Shown here: positions 1 to 9,742 of the stretch, piece by piece
Position numbering within the stretch: position 1 is the first letter of the stretch
Layout: the number at the start of each line of letters is the position of its first letter
NCBI GenBank assembly: GCA_049522755.1
Contig: JBEKNN010000003.1
Location: forward strand, 1-64,000
Direction: 5' to 3'
DNA from: PALSA-243 sp049522755
GTDB lineage: Bacteria > Acidobacteriota > Terriglobia > Bryobacterales > Bryobacteraceae
Length of the DNA: 64,000 bases
Notes under the pieces: generated by a model
What the model was told of the DNA's origin: nothing
The model's input: only the letters and a program-made list of their open reading frames with translations
Database searches by the model: none
Translations under genes and position numbers: made by a program

Positions 1-1840
1 ACAGGCGGCCCGGACCGCCGCCATAGAGGCCGCCACCGAAGGCATCCGCTGGACCTTCGCTCCCATGGTGGACATTGCCCGCGACCCGCGCTGGGGACGC
101 ATCGCCGAGAGCCCGGGAGAAGATCCTTACGTTGCCGCAATCGCCGGCGCAGCCATGGTGCGCGGCTTCCAGGGCGCATCTCTCAGCGACCCGCTTTCGC
201 TGGCGTCTTCCGTCAAGCACTATGCCGGTTACGGCGCTGCCGAGGCGGGCCGCGATTACAACAGCGCCTGGATTCCCGAGGGATTGCTTCGCGATGTCTA
301 TCTGCCGCCTTTCCACGCCGCCCTGGCTGCAGGAGCGGCCACCATAATGACCGCCTTCAATACGCTCAACGGGGTTCCCGCCACGGGCGATCCGTTTTTG
401 CTACGCCGGATTTTACGTGAAGAGTGGAAATTCCGTGGAATGGTGGTGAGCGATTATGAAGCTGTCACCGAGATGGTCCCGCACGGCTACGCCGCGGATA
501 ACCGCGATGCCGCGCGTTATGCCTTACGCGCCGGCGTCGATATGGAAATGGTGAGCACTGCCTACCATGACCACCTGAAGTCGCTGGTAGCGAGCGGCGA
601 AGTTCCCCGGCAATTGATCGACGACGCGGTTCGCAACATCCTCCGCCTCAAGTTTCGCCTTGGATTGTTCGACCAGCAAACGGCCGCTCCGAAGGCAGCG
701 CAAGTCACTGCAGACTCGCTCGCCCTGGCTCAGCGGCTGGCCACGGAGAGCGCGGTGCTGCTGAAGAATGAGGGCCATCTGCTTCCGCTGCCCGAATCGG
801 TTGGCTCGGTGGCGGTCATCGGGCCCCTGGCCGATAGCCCCGTAGACCAGATGGGCACATGGGTGATGGACGGCCGGCCGGGGGATGTTCAGACGCCACT
901 GGCAGCCTTGCGCAAGATGCTGGGAGACACGCGCGTCTTATACGCCCCCGGCCTGAAGAACAGCCGCGACACGAGCAGGGCCGGTTTCGATGCGGCGCTT
1001 TCCGCGGCGCGAAAGGCCGACGCGGCGCTGCTGTTTCTGGGAGAAGAGCAGATTCTATCCGGTGAAGCGCGCTCGCGCGCCTTCCTCAATCTGCCAGGTG
1101 CGCAGGATGACCTGGTGAAGGAAATCGCCCAACTGGGAAAGCCGATTACCGCCGTGATAATGGCTGGCCGTCCGCTTACGTTTCACGAAACCGTGTCTCA
1201 GGTAAAGGCGGTGTTGTGGGCCTGGCATCCCGGCTCCATGGGCGGCCCGGCCATCGCCGATTTGTTGTTTGGCCGCGCAGTGCCTTCCGGAAAACTGACC
1301 GTCACATTTCCGCGGACCGTCGGCCAGGTTCCTATCTACTACGCGCATCTCAACACCGGCCGCCCAGCCACAACGGCTGAGTTGGGGATCCCAATGGGCA
1401 CCCCTGCCGAGCCCACAGGCTACACCTCGAAATATATCGACGTGGATGCGACGCCGGAATATCCTTTTGGTTACGGCCTCTCTTACGCCGAATTCGAATA
1501 CGGCAACCTGCGCCTGAGCGCGGCTACTATCCCCAGAGGCGGCTCGCTCACGGTCTCTGCGGATATCACCAACCGCGGTGCGCGCGATGCGGCGGAGGTA
1601 GTGCAGCTCTATATCCACGCGGTAGCTGCCAGCGTGGTGCAGCCGGTGCGCCTGTTGAAAGGCTTTCGCCGTGTTCCGCTCAAGGCCGGCGAAACCCGGA
1701 CCGTGACATTCAGCATCGCCGCGGGCGATCTGGCATTTCACGATCGGCAAATGCGTCTCATCACTGAGCCGGGCCGGTATCGGGTCTGGATCGCTCCGGA
1801 TTCAGTGCGCGGTCTCGAAGGCGAGTTCACGCTGCAGTAG
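1..1840 (+). CDS. bglX: GH3 beta-glucosidase (BglX-like), 5' end outside window
   Basis: Family 3 glycoside hydrolase releasing glucose from beta-linked oligosaccharides, probably in the periplasm. The frame is open from the first bases, and residues before the first ATG (position 65) already match the family (EAATEGIRWTFAPMVDI), so the gene starts upstream and its signal peptide is not visible. In order: the end of the TIM barrel with RDPRWGR, SVKHYAGYGA and the nucleophile aspartate in GMVVSDYEAV; the GH3 C-terminal alpha/beta domain from about residue 230; and a C-terminal fibronectin III-like domain ending near the stop. Homologues run about 750 residues, so roughly 140 are missing. GH3 enzymes are often grouped with beta-1,2-glucanases, which fits the nearby PF10091 proteins. 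Family is certain; exact linkage is inferred. Confidence 0.93.
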   Translation, partial: QAARTAAIEAATEGIRWTFAPMVDIARDPRWGRIAESPGEDPYVAAIAGAAMVRGFQGASLSDPLSLASSVKHYAGYGAAEAGRDYNSAWIPEGLLRDVYLPPFHAALAAGAATIMTAFNTLNGVPATGDPFLLRRILREEWKFRGMVVSDYEAVTEMVPHGYAADNRDAARYALRAGVDMEMVSTAYHDHLKSLVASGEVPRQLIDDAVRNILRLKFRLGLFDQQTAAPKAAQVTADSLALAQRLATESAVLLKNEGHLLPLPESVGSVAVIGPLADSPVDQMGTWVMDGRPGDVQTPLAALRKMLGDTRVLYAPGLKNSRDTSRAGFDAALSAARKADAALLFLGEEQILSGEARSRAFLNLPGAQDDLVKEIAQLGKPITAVIMAGRPLTFHETVSQVKAVLWAWHPGSMGGPAIADLLFGRAVPSGKLTVTFPRTVGQVPIYYAHLNTGRPATTAELGIPMGTPAEPTGYTSKYIDVDATPEYPFGYGLSYAEFEYGNLRLSAATIPRGGSLTVSADITNRGARDAAEVVQLYIHAVAASVVQPVRLLKGFRRVPLKAGETRTVTFSIAAGDLAFHDRQMRLITEPGRYRVWIAPDSVRGLEGEFTLQ

Positions 1841-2321
1841 TGCTCCGGGCCGCGAGATTCGGCGCTGGCCAAAAAACGGCTGCTGATGACGACATGCGTA
1901 AAGAAGTGCCGATTCACGCGCTGAAACGCAGCCCTGACCGTGCGGGGACCTCGTGGGTGATTGCTGTGGTTAAAGCTGTTGCCTGCAGGAATCCTCAGAA
2001 CTGGTCATCTCCGAGATCCCGACCGGGCGTAAGGCTTTGCTTCCGCGGGTTGGGTTTTGCGGCCAAGTGACAGCGCACACTGCCACTGCCCTTAGCGGGT
2101 ACCCGGCTGGGCCCGATATCATCTTCTGTCAAGAACGCGGCGGGTAAGGCGCAGTGGTGCTGGACAGAATCGCCGACTTGCTTGCCAGTTTCATTCCGCC
2201 GCCCGGCGCTTGGACAGTTAGAGGCCTTCGCGCCGATGTGTCGGGCACCAGGGGGCGCCCTCACGAGCCGATTTATGCAGAGCATTACTGCGTGCTGGGA
2301 GCGCCGGATTATGATGGGGGA
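1841..2321. other. Spacer without a convincing gene
   Basis: About 480 bases between the GH3 gene and the ATPase. Short open frames exist on both strands but none shows a recognisable motif or a ribosome binding site. The plus frame leading into the ATPase is open from a GTG at 2154, so an N-terminal extension of 56 residues cannot be excluded. Confidence 0.4.
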
Positions 2322-3596
2322 ATGCCCGACATTCGGTATCAGGACGTCTTCGTGCCCGGCGGGTTTCCACGCCACACGTATAATCCGCGCGTGGAGTTGC
2401 AGCTCGAATTGAAGCTGGCGGAGTCAAGGGACAACCTATGCAAACTGGTAACAGTAACGGGCCAAACGAAGTCCGGGAAGACTGTCTTGGCGCGCAGAAT
2501 CTTCGCTCCGGAAGACTCCGTCTGGATTGATGGGGGCACCGTCTCTGCCGAAGATGATTTCTGGGACCAAATCGTCCAACAGCTTGAACTGTTCCAGTCG
2601 GATGAGAAAGGATCGAGCACCACGCTGGAAGGGAAACTGACTGGAAAGGGATCGGGCCAGACCAGTTTTCTCTTCGTGAAGGGTGGCGTCGAGATTGGCG
2701 GTGAGGTCAGCGCTGGCCGCGATTCTTCAAGAACGAGCGGACAGACGCTTTCTTCCAGGGTTGTCGCCTTGAAGGGGCTACGCGACCGCGCCGCGCCGCT
2801 TGTGATCGATGACTTCCATTACTTGCCCCGGGACTTACAGGGGAACCTAGTACGGGCGCTCAAGCCGCTCGTTTTCGACGGATTGCCAATCGTGATCATT
2901 GCGATTCCGCACCGGAGATACGATGCCCTGAAGGTGGAGAAGGAGATGACCGGAAGGATCCATCCCGTAGACATACCCACCTGGACTGATCAGGAGCTGC
3001 AGTTCATTCCCAAGAAGGGTTTCGATCTCCTAAATCATCCCTTAGCCGTCAGCAAGAGTCAGAAATTGGCGAATGAATCTATCGGTAGTCCTCACCTCAT
3101 GCAGGAGTTTTGCCGTGGCATATGTAGGGCGCTGCTTGTTGAACGCGGAAGTACACGCTCAGAGCTCGATGTCAGTGACGAGATTCTCCAATCAATTTTC
3201 CGCGACACCGCTGAGACGATTGGTCGGCCAATCTTCGAAAAGCTTGCGCGCGGACCCCGGCAGAGGACCGATCGTGTTGAGAGGGAGCTTAAGGATGGAC
3301 GAACGGTCGATATCTATGAACTAGTGCTGTACGCTCTGGCCCACATCTGCCCGGGGCTGGTAAGCATCGAATATGAAGAACTTCGATCAGCCATACGGGA
3401 TGTCTCGGCCTCTCAGATCCCGCAACTGCATGAAGTGGCCCGCGTGCTGAAGCATATGGCGACCATTGCCGCCACTGATCAGAGCTCTACGCCTGTTATT
3501 GACTTCGAGGAGGAAGAGAAGAAGCTTCACATTACGGATCCATTCTTTGCGTTCTATCTACGTTGGGGCGAGTTGTCGCCGAAGCCGCTACGTTAA
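2322..3596 (+). CDS. P-loop ATPase (AAA/STAND-like), orphan
   Basis: A 424-residue ATP-binding protein of unknown role. A Walker A motif (VTGQTKSGKT) lies near residue 45 and a Walker B (PLVIDDFHYLP) near residue 165, followed by a strand ending IAIPHRR. The C-terminal half is helical, as in the winged-helix parts of STAND/AAA switches, and I see no effector domain. I chose ATG 2322 because MPDIRYQDVFVPGGFP lies at the usual distance before Walker A; GTG 2154 would add 56 residues. It stands alone between carbohydrate genes and has more mixed codon use than they do, with AGA, ATA and TTG codons, which may hint at transfer. Similar lone ATPases occur in defence islands, but nothing here proves that role. 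Confidence 0.8.
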   Translation: MPDIRYQDVFVPGGFPRHTYNPRVELQLELKLAESRDNLCKLVTVTGQTKSGKTVLARRIFAPEDSVWIDGGTVSAEDDFWDQIVQQLELFQSDEKGSSTTLEGKLTGKGSGQTSFLFVKGGVEIGGEVSAGRDSSRTSGQTLSSRVVALKGLRDRAAPLVIDDFHYLPRDLQGNLVRALKPLVFDGLPIVIIAIPHRRYDALKVEKEMTGRIHPVDIPTWTDQELQFIPKKGFDLLNHPLAVSKSQKLANESIGSPHLMQEFCRGICRALLVERGSTRSELDVSDEILQSIFRDTAETIGRPIFEKLARGPRQRTDRVERELKDGRTVDIYELVLYALAHICPGLVSIEYEELRSAIRDVSASQIPQLHEVARVLKHMATIAATDQSSTPVIDFEEEEKKLHITDPFFAFYLRWGELSPKPLR

Positions 3597-3828
3597 CAGC
3601 CCTTTGCCTATACCCGGCCCGCAGACGTCGCAGATCATCGGAGATTATGCCTAAGCGCCAGGGCCGAATCTTGGCAGGGGCCCTATCTTAACGCCTATGT
3701 TGCTGATAACGGGCGCCCTCTGTGGCCGGCCCCGCCTGGGTAAGTAACGAACGCCACACTATCGCAACTCCGCACCGGCCCAACGCTCAAGTCACGCCAG
3801 CTGAATAACTGCCGCACCGGAAGCGATG

Positions 3829-6800
3829 CTAGGCCGTCACTGGCTGACTAACGGGCAGCGGCGCCATTTCTACTTCCGCCAGCGCCGCCGCCGGCACTCG
3901 CTCGTGCAGCAGAAGCTCGGTCGCCAGAACCTGCGGCTCCGCGTGAAAGTATCGCCGCATGGGGTTGTCGAATAGTAGATTCACGATGGCCAGCAGGCTC
4001 ATGCCCTGATGATGCGCCATCCACATCCGCACCGCTTCGGCGCCGGATTGGCTGTAGCTTATGGCTTCGTAAAATCCGTACCGGCCGAACCAGTCGAACT
4101 CCTGCATCTGGCGCAGGTTGGTCACCGCCGCGGACGGGTCCACTACGGCCGCGAGGAAGCTGGAATAAGGAGAGATCACCAGTCCCTGCGGGATCTCTCG
4201 CTTCATGGCTAATTCCGGTATGCCAAACGCGGCGTAGCCGTACTCGCCGTTTGGTCCCGACCCATAGGCCGATTCGGAAATGCCCCACGGCACTCCCTTG
4301 CTGCGCCCGTAGTCGCGCTGCGAGTGTACGGCAGCCTTCATGCTTCGATCGATGATGGTATCGGGATAACTCCGCATCCACAGCAGCGGCATGAGGTATT
4401 CGAACATGGTGCCGGTCCAGGAGAGCAGCACCGGCTCGCCGCGAAAGCGGGTATGTGCCCGACCCAGCCGGAACCAGGCTTCCTGGGGAATGTCCCCTTT
4501 GGCGATGGCCACGAAACTGGCGATCCGCGCTTCCGATGCCAACAGGTTGTAGCTCGAAGCGTCGAGCTGGTCCGCGGCCACGTCGTAACCCACCGAAAGC
4601 GATTTCGTGCGCCGCTGATACAGGTATCGGAAATCCATCTCCCGGACCAGGCGATCGCATTGCTCCGCAATGTTTCGCAGCTCTTCCGCCAGTTCCCCGG
4701 TGACGCCGCGTTTCACGGCCGATTCGGATGCGAACGCGATGGCCGCCTGCTTCAACGTCCACAGGCTGGCCGCCAGGTTTCCACTATCCACGGTGGATAC
4801 AAACAGCGGCTGCAGCGGTTCCAGCGACTGAGTGTCATACCAGTTCAGTAAATGGCCGCGATGTTTGGTCAAACGAACCACGCGGTCCAAAGTCTGCTGG
4901 GTCTGGAACACGAATTCGCCCAGCGGCATGACTCCCAGGTGCAAAGCGGCGATGCGCGCATTCAGCAGCATCCCGAGATTGGTAGGCGAAATACGCAGAT
5001 CCACCTCGCCGTTTTCCCGCACCGAATCTGGAATCAGCCAGTTGGTGGAAGGGCAGCTCCAGTCGCGAAAGAATCGCGAGATTCGTTCCGCCGATTCGCG
5101 CATGAGTTGCACCTCTTCGTCGCGCAACCCGCTACGCCCCGGACGCGGCCGGCGGTTCAGCCAGCTCGAAAACGGAAGGGACAGAATCCACAGCGCCAAT
5201 AGCGGCGCGGCGGCCGGCAGGGCCCCTGGCCGCAACAGCCAGATGCCCGCAGCGAGGCCCAGGGCGATCCATGGCGTCCACCCCAGGTAAACATCTACCG
5301 TCGATTTGGAACGTACCGCGGCTTCGGCTTCCGCGGCAGTCTCCCATTCCAGCATTTTCTTCCGGGTCACCAGCACACGGCCCACGGAGCGAACAATGGC
5401 GTCCAGCGAGATCAGCGTCTGATGCAGAAGAAAAATGAGGCTGCACATAGTGATCAGGCCGCTTTCGCGGAAGTTGCGAAGCGAATCGCTCAGCCATGCC
5501 GGCAGCGCCCGCCGGTTGAGCGGAACGCGTAGCAGCGCGAAGAACAGACCCGAAAGAACCGGCACACACCACATGACGATGGTCGCAGCGGTCCAGTACT
5601 CCGGCCGTCCCGGCAGCCACAGCCAGCCGCCAAGCAGGAGCAGCACCAGGCTGGGCTCAAGCAGGCTTCGCCGCAGATTGTCGAGGATCTTCACCTGCGA
5701 GATCAGCGAAATCGGATTGGGAATCATGTTCCCGTAAAAATCGGGAACGCGCCATCGAAGCCAGCGCATGATCTGCCAGTCCCCGCGCATCCAGCGATGC
5801 TTGCGGCGGCTATAGGCGCTGAAGTGCGAAGGATAATCGTCAATCAGCTCGATGTCGGTCACCAGGCCGGCGCGGGCGTAGGCGCCTTCGATGAGGTCGT
5901 GGCTCAGCAGCGCATTTTGCGGAAAACGGCGGTCCAGCACTTCGCAGAAAGTGTCGACTTCATAGATGGCCTTGCCGGTGAAGATGCCCTCGCCGAACAG
6001 ATCCTGGTACACATCGGAGATGGCGCGGGTGTAAATATCAAACCCGGTTTGTCCCGAGTATAAGGCCGCCAGCCGGCTGCGCGCGGCCGATTGAACGCTG
6101 ATTCCGATTCGCGGCTGCAGGATGCCGTAGCCCTCTACCACAATGCGACTCCCCGGATCCACCACGGCACGGTTGAGCGGGTGCGCGATGGCGCCGATGA
6201 GCTTCGCGGCCGAGTCTCGCGGAAGCTGCGTGTCGGAATCGAGGGTGATCACATAACGCACTTCCGGCAAGACTGATAGGTTGCCCACCTTCACCGGAAA
6301 TGCATCGAAGGTCCCGCGCAGCAGTTGGTTCAGGTCGAGCAGCTTGCCCCGCTTGCGCTCCCAGCCCATCCAGCGGCCTTCCGCCTGGTTGTAAGTCCGG
6401 TGGCGGTGAAGCATGTAGAAGGGTGAGCGGCCTTCCGAACGGTACCGTACATTCAGTCCTTCGATCAGACGGGTGCACAATTCCACCAGTGCATCGTGCT
6501 GGTCCCCGGGGCGGTCGGAATCCGGCGGATCCGTCAAGAGGGCGAAAAGAAGATTCCGGTTCCGGTTGGCTAGAAATCGAATCTCCAGGTCGAGGACTAA
6601 GTCATGGACTTGCGCTTCGTTCAACAACAGCGTGGGAACCGCGACCATGGTCACGCAGTCATCGGGAATGCCTTCGGAAAAATCGAGTTTCGGAAGCGCT
6701 CGCGGCGGTACTAGAAAAGTGGTCAGGTTGCGGACGAAATCCATGGCTGCCTGGGTCGCCGGCAGCGCCACCAATAGCAACCCGGCGTAGGCCGGAGTGA

Positions 6801-7773
6801 TGGACCCCAACTTGTACAAGATCCCGAATACAATGCCGAGAGTGATCAGCTCGATGGCGGTCAAATAGAATTCGGTCGGATGGCGCAGGATGAACCGTGG
6901 AATGCGGGTCCGCAGCGGTGGCCGATAGCCAGTCGCCGCCTCGAGTTGCGTACGCCCCCGATCCACCAGGTAGAACCCCACATGAGTGCGGCGCACCGCC
7001 GCCCGTGAGCCGTCCGATGCCGAGCCCGCCTGCTCACAGAGCGAGATGGCCGCTTGCGCCGTTTCCATTTCTGAACAGGCGCCATGCTTGGCCAAGTCGG
7101 CGAGCTCCGCGCGGTAGCGGCTGCGGCTATCGAAATCCATGCCCGAATAGGCGCCGGCCGGGTCGCTGGCCAGCACGCGGTGCACCAGGCTCACCGACTC
7201 GAAGAATTCCCTCCAAACCGCCTCATCGAGCCTCTTCAAGCTGGTCAGCAGGACCGGCCACTGGATTGATTCCGCCTCGGTCAGGCGGTCGAGCAACTCT
7301 AATTGCAGCGCTGGTCGCAGCGCCCAGACTTCATTCATATCGAGCCCGGCCTGTTCCTGATATCCCTCCAGAAACGCTGCGAGCTCCATCTCCTGGAAGC
7401 CGTAACCGCCGGCCTGCAGGTAGCTCCGAGCCACCAGGCAGACGCGCGGCATCTCGGCCCCGGAAGGATCGGTGACCGTGCGAAACCCTTTCAGCCCCAG
7501 GGAGAAATCGCGACTGCTTTTTTCCGCCGTGAAAATCAAACGGAAATTGTCGAGTACCCAGGCCGCGTTCTCCGGGTGAGGCTCGGCGGCGGCTCGGGCA
7601 AGTAGTTCCCCCACCCGGCGGCGGCGGTCCGTCCGGGGTAGTCTCCTGGCGCCGCGCGGTTTGGTAATCCCCTGCTGGCGGCCTAGCGCCGCCCCCGCTT
7701 CATGCCATGGCCGCACGTCGGGATGTAGATCCTCCTGCGGCGAGTCGTTGATAGAAATGGGTTGGTTTATCAT
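3829..7773 (-). CDS. Cyclic beta-glucan synthase-like protein (GT84 + glycoamylase domain, no GH94)
   Basis: A 1314-residue inner-membrane protein resembling the first half of NdvB/ChvB/Cgs cyclic beta-1,2-glucan synthases. Residues 60-290 match the soluble N-terminal region. Membrane segments lie near 300-350, 705-770 and 830-870. The GT84 glycosyltransferase core spans about 370-690, with the DxD motif (TLDSDTQLP, about 510-517), SHDLIEG (about 624) and HRWMRGDW (about 659). From about 890 there is an NdvB-type segment (NWYDTQSLEPLQP) and then a PF10091 glycoamylase/GH189-like domain with LLSWTGTMFEYLMP and AHHQGMSLLAIVN, ending in LLLHERVPA. The C-terminal GH94 phosphorylase domain of classical 2800-residue synthases is absent. 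Its ATG overlaps the stop of the upstream ABC exporter gene by four bases, indicating translational coupling. Product linkage is inferred from the family. Confidence 0.88.
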   Translation of the reverse strand: MINQPISINDSPQEDLHPDVRPWHEAGAALGRQQGITKPRGARRLPRTDRRRRVGELLARAAAEPHPENAAWVLDNFRLIFTAEKSSRDFSLGLKGFRTVTDPSGAEMPRVCLVARSYLQAGGYGFQEMELAAFLEGYQEQAGLDMNEVWALRPALQLELLDRLTEAESIQWPVLLTSLKRLDEAVWREFFESVSLVHRVLASDPAGAYSGMDFDSRSRYRAELADLAKHGACSEMETAQAAISLCEQAGSASDGSRAAVRRTHVGFYLVDRGRTQLEAATGYRPPLRTRIPRFILRHPTEFYLTAIELITLGIVFGILYKLGSITPAYAGLLLVALPATQAAMDFVRNLTTFLVPPRALPKLDFSEGIPDDCVTMVAVPTLLLNEAQVHDLVLDLEIRFLANRNRNLLFALLTDPPDSDRPGDQHDALVELCTRLIEGLNVRYRSEGRSPFYMLHRHRTYNQAEGRWMGWERKRGKLLDLNQLLRGTFDAFPVKVGNLSVLPEVRYVITLDSDTQLPRDSAAKLIGAIAHPLNRAVVDPGSRIVVEGYGILQPRIGISVQSAARSRLAALYSGQTGFDIYTRAISDVYQDLFGEGIFTGKAIYEVDTFCEVLDRRFPQNALLSHDLIEGAYARAGLVTDIELIDDYPSHFSAYSRRKHRWMRGDWQIMRWLRWRVPDFYGNMIPNPISLISQVKILDNLRRSLLEPSLVLLLLGGWLWLPGRPEYWTAATIVMWCVPVLSGLFFALLRVPLNRRALPAWLSDSLRNFRESGLITMCSLIFLLHQTLISLDAIVRSVGRVLVTRKKMLEWETAAEAEAAVRSKSTVDVYLGWTPWIALGLAAGIWLLRPGALPAAAPLLALWILSLPFSSWLNRRPRPGRSGLRDEEVQLMRESAERISRFFRDWSCPSTNWLIPDSVRENGEVDLRISPTNLGMLLNARIAALHLGVMPLGEFVFQTQQTLDRVVRLTKHRGHLLNWYDTQSLEPLQPLFVSTVDSGNLAASLWTLKQAAIAFASESAVKRGVTGELAEELRNIAEQCDRLVREMDFRYLYQRRTKSLSVGYDVAADQLDASSYNLLASEARIASFVAIAKGDIPQEAWFRLGRAHTRFRGEPVLLSWTGTMFEYLMPLLWMRSYPDTIIDRSMKAAVHSQRDYGRSKGVPWGISESAYGSGPNGEYGYAAFGIPELAMKREIPQGLVISPYSSFLAAVVDPSAAVTNLRQMQEFDWFGRYGFYEAISYSQSGAEAVRMWMAHHQGMSLLAIVNLLFDNPMRRYFHAEPQVLATELLLHERVPAAALAEVEMAPLPVSQPVTA

Positions 7774-9587
7774 CGATAGCTCGAAGCCTGAAGTTCAAAC
7801 ATGGCCGCATAACGGCCTCCCTGCGAAAGCAACTTTTCGTGACTACCCTGTTCGGCGACTCTGCCGCCTTCCAGCACCACAATCCGATTGGCCATCCGCA
7901 CCGTGGAGAAACGGTGAGAGATCAGTAGAGCTGTCTTGTCCTCGGTGAGTTCGGCGAAGCGCTCGAATACCTCATATTCGGAGCGCGCATCCAGGCTGGC
8001 GGTGGGCTCATCGAGAATCACCACCTGGGCATCGCGGAAATAGGCTCGCGCCAGCGCCATCTTCTGCCACTCACCACCGGAAAGATCCACCCCGCCTTCG
8101 AACCGCAGGCCGAGCAGCTGCTCATAACCTTTTGGCAATTTGCCGACCACTGCGTCGGCCATACTTTTATGCGCCGCCTCATACACCGCGGCATCCTCCA
8201 CCAGATCGATGCGCCCCACCGCAATGTTTTCGCGAGCGGTCATCTCATAGCGCATGAAGTCCTGAAAGATGACGCCGATCTGGCTGTGCAGATCTTCGAT
8301 GCTGTAATCGCGCAGATCAACACCATCCAGCAGAATCCGTCCGGCGGTGGGGTCATACAGCCTTGTCAGTAACTTCACCAGCGTGGTCTTGCCCTCTCCG
8401 TTCTCGCCGATGAGCGCGACGCTCTCTCCCGGCTCCAACCGGAAGTCCAGGCGGTCCAGGATACGGCGGCGGCTGCGCGGATAGGAAAACGACACGTCTT
8501 CGAAGACGAAACCGCTCCGGATGGGGCGCGGTGCGGGCAGCGCGTCCGGCTTGGAGCTAATCTTCGGACCCACCTGCAGGAACTCTACCAGGTCGGTGAG
8601 AAACAGCGCCTGATCGGCAATGCTTGAGAAGGTGGAAAATACGTTTTGGATGTTGCTGCTGGCGCCGGCAATGGCTCCCGCGAGGAATTGCAGGGAACCC
8701 CACGTCAGCTCGCCTGTCACCGTGCGGTAGATCACATACGCGTAGGCGCCATAGTAGCCTGCCGTGCTGACCAGCGATAGCGCAGCCCCTGCCCATAACC
8801 GGCGGCGCGCCAGGCTTACGTCCTGTTCATAGATTCGCCGCGAGATGCGCGCGTATTCGCCCGAAAGGAAATCGCTCAACGCGAAAAGCCGCAGCTCCTT
8901 GGCCGATTCTTTGCTCGCGCCCAGCAACCGAAGGTAGTCGAGCCTGCGCCGGTCCGGCGTCTGCCGGATGTTTTGCGCGTATCCCAGAAAAGCGAAATGG
9001 CTCTCGCCCAGAAATGCCGGCACTACCGCCACCACCAGCACTACCAGAAGCCACGGCGAGAACCAAAGAATTCCAAGCGCGAGGCTTATCGCGGCTATCA
9101 GTTGCTGTCCCACCGAACCGATCGCCTGGATCATCGCAATTCGATCTGTCGCCTGCACTCGCGCCCGGTCCAATTTGTCGTGGAAGAGAGGGTCTTCGTA
9201 TGAAGCCAGGTCCAGCCGCGATGCGTGTTTCATCACCATCAGGCTGACGTGAAGAGTGAAACGATCGGCGAGCAGCGAATCGAAGTATCCGATGGTCCGT
9301 CCGGCGATGGCGCCCAGCGCCGCCAGCGCGAACTCCGCGCCTACCAGCCACCAGAAGTACGGGACCAACGGTTTTCCCGCAAAATGAGCCTGCACCGCAT
9401 CCAGAATGCTCTTGGAAACCGTCAGCATGGCCAGTGGAATCAGTGCACTCACCAGGCGGGCGGAGAATACGCCGCAGACCACTGGCGGACCGGATTGCCA
9501 GACAATTTTGACCAGAGAGGGTACGTGATGGAGCGCACGCATGCGCTCATGCCAGCTTGCCCACAGATTTGATGATGAAGGCTTCAC
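7770..9587 (-). CDS. ABC exporter, fused permease-ATPase (NdvA-like role proposed)
   Basis: About 605 residues: six predicted membrane helices over roughly residues 25-315, then an ABC ATPase with Walker A (GENGEGKTT), signature LSGGEWQKMALARA, Walker B (VVILDEPT) and the H-loop (LLISHR). This is a half-transporter working as a homodimer. Its TGA overlaps the ATG of the glucan-synthase-like gene, so both should be made from one message, as expected for polymer synthase and exporter (compare NdvB and NdvA). Start: GTG 9587 has AGGA five bases upstream; a TTG at 9605 and an ATG at 9542 are also in frame. A 7-base-arm dyad lies about 60 bases upstream. The substrate is inferred from coupling only; lipid or peptide export is possible. 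Confidence 0.9.
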   Translation of the reverse strand: MKPSSSNLWASWHERMRALHHVPSLVKIVWQSGPPVVCGVFSARLVSALIPLAMLTVSKSILDAVQAHFAGKPLVPYFWWLVGAEFALAALGAIAGRTIGYFDSLLADRFTLHVSLMVMKHASRLDLASYEDPLFHDKLDRARVQATDRIAMIQAIGSVGQQLIAAISLALGILWFSPWLLVVLVVAVVPAFLGESHFAFLGYAQNIRQTPDRRRLDYLRLLGASKESAKELRLFALSDFLSGEYARISRRIYEQDVSLARRRLWAGAALSLVSTAGYYGAYAYVIYRTVTGELTWGSLQFLAGAIAGASSNIQNVFSTFSSIADQALFLTDLVEFLQVGPKISSKPDALPAPRPIRSGFVFEDVSFSYPRSRRRILDRLDFRLEPGESVALIGENGEGKTTLVKLLTRLYDPTAGRILLDGVDLRDYSIEDLHSQIGVIFQDFMRYEMTARENIAVGRIDLVEDAAVYEAAHKSMADAVVGKLPKGYEQLLGLRFEGGVDLSGGEWQKMALARAYFRDAQVVILDEPTASLDARSEYEVFERFAELTEDKTALLISHRFSTVRMANRIVVLEGGRVAEQGSHEKLLSQGGRYAAMFELQASSYR

Positions 9588-9648
9588 ATGTGTCCTGGGG
9601 AACAAAACTAACTAACTACTGGCGCGGAGTACTCATGCACACGGAATG

Positions 9649-9662
9649 CCGTTTGGAAACGG
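9649..9662. promoter_or_regulatory. Candidate operator, perfect dyad CCGTTTGGAAACGG
   Basis: Perfect inverted repeat with a GG centre; the arms extend by one more base pair on each side (9648 and 9663). It lies 62 bases upstream of the ABC exporter start on the minus strand and 80 bases downstream of the glycoamylase stop. The two-base centre is too tight for an RNA hairpin, so a dimeric repressor site is the more natural reading. No regulator gene is adjacent. Confidence 0.35.
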
Positions 9663-9742
9663 CCATGAAAAGACAGTGGCGGCCCCTGATGAAAGTGAAA
9701 TTCTTACGCGCTAAGTGCGCCCTGGGGCTAACTTGTCTTAGG

